In this document: piece by piece, positions 1 through 11,586 of the stretch
Layout of the letters: each line of letters starts with the position of its first letter
Numbering within the stretch: the first letter of the stretch is position 1
Translations under genes and position numbers: made by a program
Notes under the pieces: generated by a model
Told to the model about the DNA's origin: nothing
Database searches by the model: none
Seen by the model: the letters and a program-made list of their open reading frames with translations, nothing else
Origin: Glandiceps talaboti
Lineage: Eukaryota > Hemichordata > Enteropneusta > Spengelidae
Length of the DNA: 64,000 nucleotides
Direction of reading: 5' to 3'
Assembly (NCBI RefSeq): GCF_964340395.1
Contig: NC_135556.1
Coordinates: 25,519,723 to 25,583,722 of the forward strand

Positions 1-60
1 ATTTGTCCCACCTTGTGCAACCCCACAAGTTGCCATGAGACCTGGTAAGTAACTTATAAC

Positions 61-106
<46 letters not shown>

Positions 107-3100
107 ATATGTGTGTGTGCATGCATGTGTGTGTTTATGTGTGTTGATGTTTGTATGTGTATGTGTGTGTGTATTTATTGACAAAATCACACTGAAGTCA
201 CAATGTGCAAAGATTTGTTTAACCTTTGTTCTCTGTTATTAACTTGCTGTGTGTGTTAAATTGCCATATCTGAGCTGGCTTTTGTTTTGATGTTTGTTCT
301 TTGTTATTAACTTACTGTATGTGTGTTTTATTGACAGATCGGGTCATTCAGGTTCATCATATGATAGATACACCCAGTGTTCATGTAATTCACTTGGACC
401 CTGCAACAGAAGAAGTGCCAGTGACAAGTAGTACAAATAATAATTCCTCAATGGAGCACCCTATGCCACATGCAAAATTAAAGAAGGGGGGCAGTAAAAG
501 AGGTATGTGAAATGAGTATAACTGTTATACAATTGTTTCTGTCTTGCACAACCATGTCTCTGATATTCAATGGTTAATCTCTGCATATTAGCATAACCAT
601 ATCTCTGACATTCAAACCTAATACAAAGTGACATACTATAGGGGTCATATGCATGTTACTTTAGTATCCAATATGAGAAAAAATATCAGCCATATTTGTC
701 ATTAAAAATCATGATATATCTCTACCTATTGTAGCTGCCTGTCTGTATTTACAATGGTATCAATGTAATGTCTGTATTTCAGGACGGAAACCAAAAGCAA
801 GACCAGAATCTCCAATAGACACACCAACAGTCAGGATAGGTCGAAAAAGCAAAGAAAGTGAGTTGCTAAAATCATTACATAACTACACTGTTTAGGGGCA
901 ACATCTAAAGTTCAATATAATATATCTAACTTAATTGCTTAAGTTTGGGGGGGGGGGGGGGGGGTTGGCCAAATTAATTTTTCAACCGTCAAAAACGATT
1001 TCACGTCACACTTGGCAAATTTAGTACGATTTCAAAGCTGCTTTTACCTATAACACTGTGTACACTCGGTCCGATTTATCAGCAGTACACGGTTAAAATG
1101 GTTTTCTGTTTTTATTTATAATTCAGGAGTATATCGGAAACAGGAAGTATATAGTACGAGTTTGGAATGATTTTCAATTTTAGGTTAGTTAAGTTAGATT
1201 GGGGGCGGGGTGGGGTCGGTGTCTGAGACCTAATTTAAGCAATTAAGTTAGATATATTATATTGAACTTTTGATGTTGCCCCTTAGTGCCTGTAAAATCT
1301 ATGAAGGGATCATGCACATTTTTCATATTGGAATAATATCAACAAGAATTCCCCAATGATGTTGGACAGGGATAATATAGGTTACTGATTCTTACACTTC
1401 AAGAATTAATGTTTTAGATTGACATGGACAAGATCCAAATGTTTTTTGATTGTTTCATCTGAAGAGTTAAACTTGCTGTTCTACTAACTGAGTATGTTAA
1501 GTAAGTAATAGTAACTATGATGTCTGTGACATATCAGTTACATGTAGACAAAACAAAGTGAATAATGTTATGATGTAATTATTGGGTGCTACCAGAAATT
1601 GCCTGACATGATAAATGTTCCTATCCAGGACTCAACATTAACTTTTTTCTGTGGTAGTCTTAGTGGGTCATCACTTTCAAAAAGTGGTAGCCCAAGGATG
1701 GTTACCAGTAGTCCCATATTCCTGAACTGAAAACTGAGTTCCTCTATTGGAAATATGTGTGTTCTAAAAATAATGTCCATAAATCTTCCATCCTTTAAAT
1801 CATCACATAATCAGTGAAAGCCTTAGTGGGCTACCAGCTGCAAATTATGGTAGCCCCCATGACAAGAATTGGTAGTCTGTGGACACATGACTACTGTTAA
1901 TTTTTGAGCCCTGATACCTAAACGGACCAAAGCTATAATAGAGTTGTTACTCTTATATCAGTACACATGTCAACCAAACTACCATGATACTAGATAAGGT
2001 TCATGTCAGTCATTATTGACCACATAGAATAACAACTCAAGTTGGCCCATGTCAAATTATGATCAAAGCTATGCATAGTACAAGGATGTCATATCTTATA
2101 TTGGTAGATACTACTCCATAAATCAGTCAACACGATGTGAAGTGTTGTCATCTGTTCTTTCTTCATAGTCTTTGTGCATACACACATTGAACAAGCCTAA
2201 TCAGACATCCTTTGTTTTCCTTTGAGCAGGTCACACAACCTATTTGTGGGAATTCTTACTGGAATTACTTCAAAACAAAGATACTTGCCCAAGGTATATC
2301 AAATGGACACAGAGAGAAAAAGGCATTTTTAAGCTGGTAGACTCCAAGGCAGTATCAAGGCTCTGGGGTAAACACAAAAATAAACCCGACATGAATTATG
2401 AAACAATGGGCAGAGCTTTGAGGTGAGTGTACTGGCTGTATAGACAACTACTTTGATAGTATCAGTGCTAGTGTACTGGCTGTATAGACAACTACTTTGA
2501 TAGTATCAGTGCTAGTGTACTGGCTGTATAGACAACTACTTTGATAGTATCAGTGCTAGTGTACTGACTGTATAGACAACTACTATGATAGTATCTGTGC
2601 TAGTGTACTGACTGTATAGACAACTACTTTGATAGTATCAGTGCTAGTGTACTGGCTGTATAGACAACTACTTTGATAGTATCAGTGCTAGTGTACTGAC
2701 TGTATAGACAACTACTATGATAGTATCAGTGCTAGTGTACTGACTGTATAGACAACTACTATGATAGTATCAGTGCTAGTGTACTGGCTGTATAGACAAC
2801 TACTTTGATAGTATCAGTGCTAGTGTACTGGCTGTATAGACAACTACTATGATAGTATCAGTGCTAGTGTACTGGCTGTATAGACAACTACTTTGATAGT
2901 ATCAGTGCTAGTGTACTGACTGTATAGACAACTACTATGATAGTATCAGTGCTAGTGTACTGGCTGTATAGACAACTACTTTGATAGTATCAGTGCTAGT
3001 GTACTGGCTGTATAGACAACTACTTTGATAGTATCAGTGCTAGTGTACTGGCTGTATAGACAACTACTTTGATAGTATCAGTGCTAGATGTATGATTGTC

Positions 3101-3336
3101 TTTCACAATGTAATGTAGACTGTTGTTAGATCCATTTTATATTGTTCCACTCTTACAGGGGGGGGGGGGTGCCTGAGGGCACTCTGACATGGCATATCTT
3201 ACTAACCAGTGTTATGTATACTCCCATGGTGTGTATATATAAAAATGAGATTAGGTTTACATAACCCTGATTAACACAGCATTGTCAGTCATGTATAGTC
3301 CTTTATATGTATCATGTATGTGTGGATGTATGTATG

Positions 3337-3370
<34 letters not shown>

Positions 3371-3722
3371 TGTATGTATGTATGTATATGTGTGTGTATG
3401 TATGTATGTATGTATGTATGTATGTATGTATGTATGTGTGTATGTATGTATGTGTGTGTGTATGTATGTGTGTATGTATGTATGTGTGTATGTATGGATA
3501 TGTATCATGTATGTGTGTATATGTATGTATGTGTGTATGTATGTGTATGTGTGTGTGTGTGTGTGTGTGTCCTAAATGTATTGAGTTTTTACTGACATTC
3601 CTTCTTGTTATAATTACAGATATTATTATCAAAGGGGAATACTGTCAAAGGTTGATGGACAGCGACTTGTGTACAGGTTCTGTGAAATTCCAAAAAATAT
3701 TGTGGATATTGACTGCAGCTAG
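1..3722 (+). CDS. ELF1/2/4: ETS-domain transcription factor, ELF1/2/4 type (3' part, five exons)
   Basis: Exons 1-44 (open at the window edge), 338-502, 783-857, 2230-2422 and 3620-3722 join in phase to 192 residues ending in TAG. The fourth exon and the start of the fifth encode a full ETS DNA-binding domain: [52 protein letters not shown], then [19 protein letters not shown] and LVYRF. This is near-identical to vertebrate ELF1/ELF2/ELF4 and distinct from ELF3/5. The third exon is a short basic linker ([16 protein letters not shown]), AT-hook-like, just before the domain as in ELF proteins. Such factors bind GGAA sites in the nucleus. Oddity: only 13 residues ([13 protein letters not shown]) follow the ETS domain, whereas vertebrate ELFs have long C-terminal regions. 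The N-terminal part lies upstream of the window. ETS identity is certain; assignment to the ELF1/2/4 group is very likely. Confidence 0.93.
65..105. repeat. (TG)n microsatellite in ELF intron
   Basis: Near-pure TG dinucleotide run about 20 bases past the donor at 45, followed by degenerate TG-rich sequence to about 171. Confidence 0.9.
895..1282. mobile_element. MITE, PIF/Harbinger-like, in ELF intron
   Basis: 388 bp element with inverted ends of about 50 bp. The left end starts GGGGCAACATC, the right end finishes GATGTTGCCCC, and both carry an internal TCTAACTTAATTGCTTAA-type stretch. It is flanked by TTA on both sides (892-894 and 1283-1285). A 3-bp TTA duplication with G-rich termini is the PIF/Harbinger signature. 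It encodes no transposase and contains a poly-G run near 947-964. Confidence 0.75.
1625..1915 (-). mobile_element. MITE-like repeat with CAGGGCTT-type inverted ends, copy 1
   Basis: Ends are inverted repeats (CAGGACTCAACATTAAC left; GTTAATTTTTGAGCCCTG right). The body is homologous, in opposite orientation, to 38457-38749. Both copies contain a stretch that reads as [17 protein letters not shown]-like peptide, probably only shared ancestry of a non-coding element. It lies in the intron between the third and fourth ELF exons. Confidence 0.65.
2428..3088. repeat. 44-bp minisatellite abutting an ELF splice donor
   Basis: About 15 tandem copies of a 44-bp unit (GTGTACTGGCTGTATAGACA then about 24 more bases). 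Copies differ mainly by G/A and T/A changes. The array begins within six bases of the exon end at 2422, so the natural donor GTGAGTGTACTGG runs into the first unit. Confidence 0.95.
3307..3571. repeat. (TATG)n/(TG)n microsatellite in ELF intron
   Basis: TATG tetranucleotide run with TG interruptions, ending about 50 bases before the acceptor at 3618-3619. The long apparent reading frames on both strands here are repeat artefacts. Confidence 0.95.
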
Positions 3723-4274
3723 AACCAGTTTTAGTTTCAATCTTTTTGTGTTTGTGTGATGAATCCTTTCAGTACTGGAAACAAATCCATACAATGACTC
3801 CAGCAATGAGGAAGAGATTAAGAGAGTAGCATTGTGCTGGTTACGTTTCATGTGTTTACCACTACATTACACATAGTCAATACAACCTTGGTATCATTGA
3901 ACTAACCATCAACAGAAAAAAAAAGACAGCCACAGCGAACAGAACCACAACTTGTGAGACTGAAATGTTAAAATTGAAGTACATACATATATTAATTATT
4001 GATATTTCAAGTCAGTACTTCAAGAACAGAGTTAGTGTATGGTATCCTGAAGAACAATGCAAAGGAGTGACATGTTTGATAAAACTAAAGAGTGTGAAAT
4101 ACATATTTTCTAAACTGCTGCATTTTTAGATGTTGATGCGTTATCGTGTGAATGGATGTATGCATGTTAGTTTGTTTGAATATTCATTTTTTGTTACTTT
4201 CCTTATTAACCTTCAGCCAATATGTTAATGTCAGGGACATTCAAATTTGTCAAAAAGTTGAAAACTGAGACAAA

Positions 4275-4280
4275 AATAAA
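4275..4280 (+). promoter_or_regulatory. candidate poly(A) signal of the ELF-type gene
   Basis: First AATAAA after the stop at 3722, followed by T-rich sequence. Further AATAAA hexamers at 4890-4895 and 5435-5440 could give longer 3' UTRs. The stretch 3723-5440 shows no other coding signal. Confidence 0.45.
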
Positions 4281-5499
4281 CTACTGCACATGTTTTTATT
4301 GCCTGACTTTCTATTCACACTAAAACCATAGGGTTTCTTTTCTTTCTTTTTAAACAAATACCTAAGGAAGGGCTTGACAAGTCAGATTGGTAGGAGACCA
4401 TGGATTGTAGTGTTTTATTTCCTATAGTTAACATATATTTTTGTGATTTATTGACGTATTTGACTAATATATATAGTGACCATTTGGACTCACCAAACCC
4501 ATATCAATTCAATGAACTGCCAGTGTATGTAACCATCATGTTCATTCAGTAAGTTTCCTATTTTTCAAGAAATGAATTATCCACATCGTAACCTGCATTT
4601 CCTACTACTTAGAGACAAATTCATACCAGAATTCTGAGTTTCTAACTTTAGTATAATTTAGACTTCCGTTTTATTCCATAAAATGTTCACCATGTACATA
4701 AAAAGACAAAGAGTCAGACATCCTGTTGTTGTTGTTGTTATTGTTTGTGAAATATATAATTTGTGTTATTTTACTTTGTTCCGCCTCATAGATTTAAAGA
4801 TATTATATATTTTTCTTGATTTCAAAGTAAGGCCAATGATGAGATAACCAGAAAGCCTTCCATAAGCATGGAAATGTTTACGCAACAGTAATAAATTTTT
4901 GCCTGACTTTGACTTCATTGTTCTTTCATGTAGAAATAACATGTTTTTAAATTTAGTTCTTCATTTCCTCAATCCATGTAATTTGCTTCAAGCTCTGTAA
5001 TTTTATGACATAAGAAATAATCCAATTTGTATATACAAATATTTAAATGTCACATGATTGTAGCTGACTTTGTATACAATATGTGCTTCCAGTAAAAGAC
5101 AAGCAGAGATGGTTAACATAGTCATTTCAAATGATCGTTAAAGACCCCTGCATATATTAAGTTTAAAAAAAAAACAGTTACCCTTTTAACTAGTTTCAAA
5201 TTTGAAGCAATACAAATTTGCCATAGTTGCTATTGTTGTGTATGTTGTTTGCAATGCCAGCATAGGATGCTACTTTTTCCATTTTTCTTGTCCCTGTCTT
5301 TATTCACAGTTTGAAAATAATGAATCAAGCTGAACACTTAATAGAAATAGAGTCTAAAAACAATGGTTTGTAAATATCTGATAAGCTTGCTACAACAGCC
5401 TTTGTGTTTTGCTACCTGTAAATCAACATATTTTAATAAACTTAGACAATTTCATGGACTGAATATTTTGTATTTTATTGCTGCAACTTAAGTCACATT

Positions 5500-6564
5500 T
5501 GACTAAAGTATTGACTATTGCTAAAAGAACTACCAGGTGCAAGTCTGCATGTGTCTGTGGTTTTGTGAGACCGAAGTATTGCTATAGACATTACCAATTA
5601 CAACTCTGTGTATGTGTGTGTGACCAAAGTTGCTTTTGATATCACAAAGTGCTCTGCAAGTATGTATGTATGTATGTATGTATGTATGTAGTGTGTGTGT
5701 GCATGTATGTATGTATGTATGTATGTGTGACTGAAGTATTGCTATAAGTATCACATAGTGTAAGCATGTGTGTGTGTGTGAATGTGTGAGCCCTTGTCTG
5801 CATATGTGTGTAAATGTGTGTGTGCAAGTGTCTCTGAATGACGAAGTGGAAAACTGGACTACTTAGCCTGGTATGTCATTTCCTTACACAAGGCCTCCTA
5901 TTGAGTAGACTTGACAGATAAGCTTTTGTGGGTGCAGTCTCATCTCCCTTTCTCAAAATTTCTGGCTGATAAGCCTGGACTGGACAGCATTACAGCCTAC
6001 CTATTGCGGTCTTTTTAATGTCAAAGTAAAATTTGTAATTAATTTATGAATTTGATCAAAAAGTTTTCAAATGATAAAAATAGACCTTCAAAAGTAGATA
6101 CAACAACCTAATTTTGCCTACGTATGACTTTACATGTAATGTATGTCTGGATAATACGCAAACCAACAATAAACTTGATCTTGAAAACGGAAAGTTGATC
6201 AATAGAGGGAAGCGAGTGATGCTGGAATTGTTTCTTCCACGATGTATCACACACTGAATAAGTTTCTTGGGCAATGACATGGTATTTAAAAAATTGTTTG
6301 TAGTGAATGAGATGCAAAAAAGTTACACGTTAACAAGAACTTTTGTGAGTGTGCAGGGACTAAGATAATACAAGTAAGGAAGACATTACATGAAAGCAGT
6401 GTTAGGTCATCGTAGAGGGCAGCAGACACCACTGCCACAACAGCCGGCCATATGCCACACACTTTCCCTGTCCCATTCTCACCGCTGATGGCTCTCTTTC
6501 TCTGATCCCTCTGAGGTGAGAATGGGACAAGGTTGGAGGTAGTCCACAGGGGACAGAGAGCGTG

Positions 6565-6597
<33 letters not shown>

Positions 6598-6864
6598 TGA
6601 TTGATCGAACGAGCTAGCTATTGATTGATTATTTGGTCGAATGATTAATTGATTTAATTATTGATTTGTATGATGAAATAAAACATATTTTTGTGTGATA
6701 TTTATTAATTGACTGATGGATTTTTGTGGTGATATAAAACTTCTTTTCCTGGCTAGTTTTCTCTTTCACCTATATCTATATGTAAGTCTCCCTTTACTTA
6801 TTTAATAAAGACATATTGTATATTCCTCTCCTCTTATCTAACGTACGATGTTCACGTCGTATAG

Positions 6865-6915
<51 letters not shown>

Positions 6916-9170
6916 GCTTTCGAGAGAAGGAAAACATTTTTGTTTAGATAAATATTGCCATAGATCTGTTCTTTGTATTTTTTCTAATATGTTTACATAT
7001 TGTACGTAAGTTTATAGATTTTCTGTCTGTCTGTCTGTCTGTTTGTTTGTTTGTTTGTTTGTTTATTAATTTGTTTTGCAAAAGGGTGACTTAGAAGTCC
7101 GAAAGGGGCTTGGCTGATGTATATCTTTCGTATATTTATTGGAATTTATTTTAAAATCTGCATGTCACTATAATAAACTCAACTATACTGTACTATCTAA
7201 ATTGAAACACCCTAAAAGGAGACTTGAAGTGCGAGTGATGAAGATTGTGTGGACAGATTGTTCCAAATTGAAGGAACAGTGTAAGAAATGGAACGCCCAC
7301 TCAGTGAGTAGTAAAACGTACGTAACTTTTTATTTTACAAAATGTAAATGACAAAAAATGCACACAAGTTTAAGACCATGTATATTTTGTGTGAGTATTT
7401 TTCACACTAAAATCTGTAAAGTGTGTGCTATATAAAGTTAAAGTATCTTTATTTCAGACAATAACACGGCACCTGTACCAAACTAACCATGCTACATCAG
7501 TGAATGCCGCCATCTCACAAACCATCGATATGTAACCATATGGCATGTACCCGTTATGGCTGGCAGTTAATGTTAAGGGTACTACGCAAAATTCACTGAC
7601 CGGAAATAAGGTATTCACACAATCTGACTCAAACAGCGCTGTGGCCTCGCAAGTATTTGACGGACCAACTGGTCACGGTCAGATCATGAAAATTTTGGTC
7701 AACTGTGCCTGAACAGATGAACTTGAACCCGAACTGGAGGATACAGTACAGTTCAGGCGAGTTTAATTTAGAGAAAGGACAGCGTTATTATTATGGTAGA
7801 TAAATCTAATAATATTTATGTTATTAAAGTCTACAGAACAAAAATGTTAATATCTGAAAATGGTGGTTTGCGCCGACATAGCGTTATTTTATTTTGTTTA
7901 TTAAATGGAAAGATTTCTTTTACTTACTGTCTTTCTTTCTTTCTTTCTTTCTCTCTCTCTCTCTTTGTCGGTTGGTTGGTTTGTTGTTCTTTGGAGGAGG
8001 GGGGGGGGGCACAGTCTATGTTGAATAAACGAGACATTGTACACGAACGTATACGTATGTCGAATGTCGAGAAACTCAAAACTATTGTACCAGCTAAAAT
8101 ATCACGGTAATAATTTGTTTGTGTGGCATATTGCGAGCGTCCTCGTGTCAATGACAGTTTGATGGTTGTTTATTTTTGTAAGTATCTTTGGAGAAACACT
8201 ACGTGTGATTTACTTCCATGGGAATTTACATAATATATGTCGGTGGAAATTAACCTGCTCTTTATCCAATCTCCTTTATATCGATGTACAAGAAAATCAA
8301 ACAATGTCACTGCTCCTCTTTTTAAACCTGCTCTAACTGCAACTGCAACATATTTTCTATCAAATAACCAAAGATATATTCACTATAAATGGGCAATTAC
8401 TTATTAAAAAAAGACATCGTATCTGTTAATTAGTGGTCAATATTATGGGTAGTGTAGTGACAACTTTAAATCTTGAGTGAAAGCTTGGTTTTGAATGTGT
8501 CACCATGTTAAAACATTTTTCAATCAGACGACCACAATATATTCACTGGAAATTGTTAAAAATAGAATAACAATAATGAGACATTGAATATGTTAATAAG
8601 AGGTCGATATTAAGCAGATACACTTGATTGAAAAAACAACAACCTAGCTTTTCAAATCATTACTTTATATTACATGGCACCTTGTAGGGAAGTACTTTTT
8701 TTTAAAAAGGAAAGTTAACAAATACAAAGGCCCTTTTCGAGTTCCTGTGGTCATTTATACCACGACAGTGACTGGATTCAATTAAAGGTACCATAATGGA
8801 TAACAGCAACGAGACGAGTAATTGTAATTCACAAATTTTTACCATATATGACTATCGGAAACAGATATTTTGAAATACTATCAATTAGGTGTCAACTGAT
8901 CGTTTTGGTATGTGAATATAAACATTATAACTATAGCATCTTGACGAATACTCAACACTTTTACGCAATGCATGATAGTATTGAACAGTTGATGTAGAAA
9001 TACTGTCAATGAGGCCTTAACTGGCATCTTTATTTCCTACCAGGCAGGTATTCAGTTCAGACCACAAAATGTCAAATTATCCATGAGATGATTCATTGTA
9101 TCCGTCATTACGACTAATCTCTGTCAACTGTACTGTATCAGAGTCTAAGACATCGGTACCATTCACAATT
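5500..9170. other. intergenic region with simple repeats, no gene recognised
   Basis: Holds (TATG)n/(TG)n near 5661-5735, (GATT)n near 6565-6594, (TG)n at about 6869-6912, (CTGT)n/(GTTT)n near 7021-7066 and T/C-rich sequence near 7920-7965. An inverted repeat pairs 6466-6483 with 6515-6532 (CCCTGTCCCATTCTCACC against its complement with a two-base mismatch zone). Short open frames here have no recognisable similarity or codon character. Confidence 0.6.
8330..8640. repeat. dispersed repeat, copy 1 (homologous to about 46065-46355)
   Basis: Shares long near-identical blocks with 46065-46355, for example AGACATCGTATCTGTTAATT followed by AGTGGTCAATATTA, and a later ATTCACTGGAAAT block. No inverted ends or coding potential were seen, so the class is unknown. 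Confidence 0.6.
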
Positions 9171-9174
9171 GGCT

Positions 9175-9526
9175 GTTATTATTATTATAATAATAATAAT
9201 GTTGGTTCTTACATAGCGCTTTCCCACCCAGTCTTGGTGCTCAAAGCGCTTTACAATTATTACTACACAACAACGGCCCTTTATACTTCCTCAACTCTCT
9301 GTCAAGCATACAACCCATTGCAGCCTTTACAAGCACATAGGATTAAAGCATTCACATCGCAACCTCTATCCTACCAGGTCCCCAATTATACAGCTGGGTT
9401 GACTAAGGCACAGTTATGGTTCAAAACTTGCCCAAGGACTTCAGAAACAAACGGCATTGATGGGCTCGAACCTGCAACCTGTTGATACCAAGCTGCCCAT
9501 TCTAACCATTTGCCAATCATGACCCC
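9175..9526 (-). mobile_element. tRNA-derived SINE
   Basis: On the minus strand it begins GGGGTCATGATTGGCAAATG and carries a polymerase III A-box-like TGGTTAGAATGG (9497-9508) and a B box GGTTCGAGCCC (9463-9473). A unique body follows, then a 3' end reading GCGCTATGTAAGAACCAAC and an (ATT)n tail near 9176-9200. tRNA-like head, body and short-repeat tail are the standard SINE plan. The A-to-B spacing is somewhat shorter than in a true tRNA. The tail resembles the 3' ends of LINE remnants at 62872-63175 and 53130-53411, which suggests which LINE mobilised it. Confidence 0.8.
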
Positions 9527-10262
9527 ATGTATCAAGGTAAGACTCTAAGACCTCGGTATGTATTATATCAATGTAAAACTCTATAAGACCTATAGGTACC
9601 ATTCACAAACTTGATATATAGGATCACCAGCAAATAGTCTTCGGCCATCTGTCGCTGTCTTATTTTTGGCAATTTCGTCATATTATCCAAATTTAGAAAA
9701 CATAAGGGCAAAAGGAAACATGTTCAGTATTCAGATTGATGCTATTAGTACTCTGTCATTGAGTGAGACCGGTGTAAGCCAGCTGTGTATGTATATATAC
9801 TCTATAGCTTTATTCACAGTATTGATACTGGAATTAGAAAACCAGCTGCAAGGTATGTCTTTAGAAATTATCATTTTTACACAAAATGTTCATAGTTTTC
9901 ACACAGTTAAATATAGAGAAGAAGATATCTATAGATATCGGCCAGCCGACTGTAAAAATAATTATCACCTAACAGCAACAGTACATAAGGCGCTAAATGA
10001 ATTATACCAGGAAATTCGAAACAAAAACCTTAAACACATTACAAATATAATATAGACATTGATTGCATGTATATTCTTAAATAACTAAATCTAATGTCTC
10101 TATATTCTTGCTCTGAATAACTGTTATACTATGCCATGTGGTAGATGTTAGTTATTTCAATGTAATGACACGTATATGGCTATTTTCGCAAATAATACAA
10201 TTGCGGTTGAAAAGACTCCATTAATTTCCATGAACGTTTATTTCTAGAATTATTGGATTAAT
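9527..10262. other. upstream region of the SLC35G1-like gene
   Basis: AT-rich. A 129-codon open frame on the plus strand (9666-10055) is not recognised and has no domain signature. It may be chance or part of a 5' leader. No TATA box or other promoter element could be assigned with confidence. Confidence 0.4.
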
Positions 10263-11345
10263 ATGGCCGATGATAAACGACAACTTATAAATGGTGCCTC
10301 TAAACTTGAGAAACAACCAAATGGTATAGAGAAATATGGCCATGAAGAAACATGTTGGCAATCAAGTCAACGCTGTCTGCAATCAGCTTATGGTGTTGCA
10401 TTAGGACTTCTTTCTGGTCTGTCATTCGCCTCATGTTCAATATTTATTCATCTTATTGGACATGATGTTGCTGCTCTCCAGATTAATTTCATCAGTGTTT
10501 TCGCCATTGGTGTGCTAGTTGTACCGGTTATGTTATTCAAACGCGTCCGAATAAAATTGGATAGTGTGAAAGACGTGTTGTTGATCATCGGTAAAGGTGT
10601 CGGCTACACTGTTGGAATGCTCGGGGATGTAGTGGCACTGACATTAGTATCACCTGGAAACGTTACGGCAATAACGAATGGCCTCCTTCCTGTGTTCACC
10701 GCGGTGTTTGCATGCATTTTCATTAAAGAGATGCTGCGACCACTTGATGGCGTAACAATTGTTTTAAATGTTAGTGGTGTTCTCATGATTACTCAACCGT
10801 CATTCTTGTTCGGTGACGGTAGCGATGCGGAGTACAGTGACGACGATGACGATGACAGAAAAGACACGTTACTAGGTAACATCATGGCTGCTATCAGTGC
10901 TGTTGGGTTTGGAGCGGCGTATGTAGTCGCACGAGGACTTGGTGAGAGAGTACATGTATTAACATCACTGTTCTATGATGCTATTATTGCATCCGTAATA
11001 TCAGTAACTGTGTTGTATGCAATTGAAGAACCAGATTGGGACATGGAAAAACATATAATGGCTAAATTCGTCGGTGTTGCTGTTTCCACAGCTTTTGCAC
11101 AGTGGGCATCCTATCGATGTCTTCAGCTGCAATCAGCCGCGGTTTCTGCACTTTTATTTAACATCGAAGTGGTATCTGCCTACTTCTTGGAATACTTTGT
11201 TGTTCATGGAACCCCAACTAGCTGGGAAATTGCTGGTGCAGCTTTAGTCCTTTTCAGTTCAGGCTTAGTTGCCGTTGTCACTTGGTGGTTGAATTTGCAG
11301 CAAAGAAAGAAGGAAGACGCAGAAGGCTACCAAGAATTACAATAA
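10263..11345 (+). CDS. SLC35G1: SLC35G1-like EamA/DMT-family membrane transporter
   Basis: Single-exon 360-residue protein starting MADDKRQLINGASK. It has the drug/metabolite transporter layout: a polar cytosolic N terminus (about 45 residues), then about ten hydrophobic segments in two EamA halves. The first half ends in a VSPGNVTAITNGLLPVFTAV segment and IKEMLRPLDG, which match the conserved SLC35G stretch (ATVITFSSPVFTSIFAWICLKE in the human protein). A very acidic loop (DAEYSDDDDDDRK, residues about 188-200) separates the halves after FLFGDG, matching human FLFGSD. Length is close to human SLC35G1 (365). Family members sit in the plasma membrane or ER and the substrate is not settled; human SLC35G1 was linked to STIM1/calcium and, later, citrate. 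Lack of introns is common in this family and could reflect an old retroposition. Confidence 0.85.
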   Translation: MADDKRQLINGASKLEKQPNGIEKYGHEETCWQSSQRCLQSAYGVALGLLSGLSFASCSIFIHLIGHDVAALQINFISVFAIGVLVVPVMLFKRVRIKLDSVKDVLLIIGKGVGYTVGMLGDVVALTLVSPGNVTAITNGLLPVFTAVFACIFIKEMLRPLDGVTIVLNVSGVLMITQPSFLFGDGSDAEYSDDDDDDRKDTLLGNIMAAISAVGFGAAYVVARGLGERVHVLTSLFYDAIIASVISVTVLYAIEEPDWDMEKHIMAKFVGVAVSTAFAQWASYRCLQLQSAAVSALLFNIEVVSAYFLEYFVVHGTPTSWEIAGAALVLFSSGLVAVVTWWLNLQQRKKEDAEGYQELQ

Positions 11346-11580
11346 CAAATCGGAAGATTCGCCCAAAAGAGTTTGACTGAGAGGAATGGGATGGATGATG
11401 AACACTAGAAAGTAGATATCAAAAGTTGACAAGGACGGGTGAATTGTTTAAAACTGTACTCGTTGTAACTGGAATAGATTTTGAAACTGTTTTGTTAGAT
11501 ACAACGGTTTACTAGTAATATCGAACAACATGAATCGTAAATATATTTGACAATGTGCAACTGTATATATAGTATGATAC

Positions 11581-11586
11581 AATAAA
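11581..11586 (+). promoter_or_regulatory. poly(A) signal of the SLC35G1-like gene
   Basis: AATAAA 236 bases after the stop codon, the first such hexamer downstream. Confidence 0.6.
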
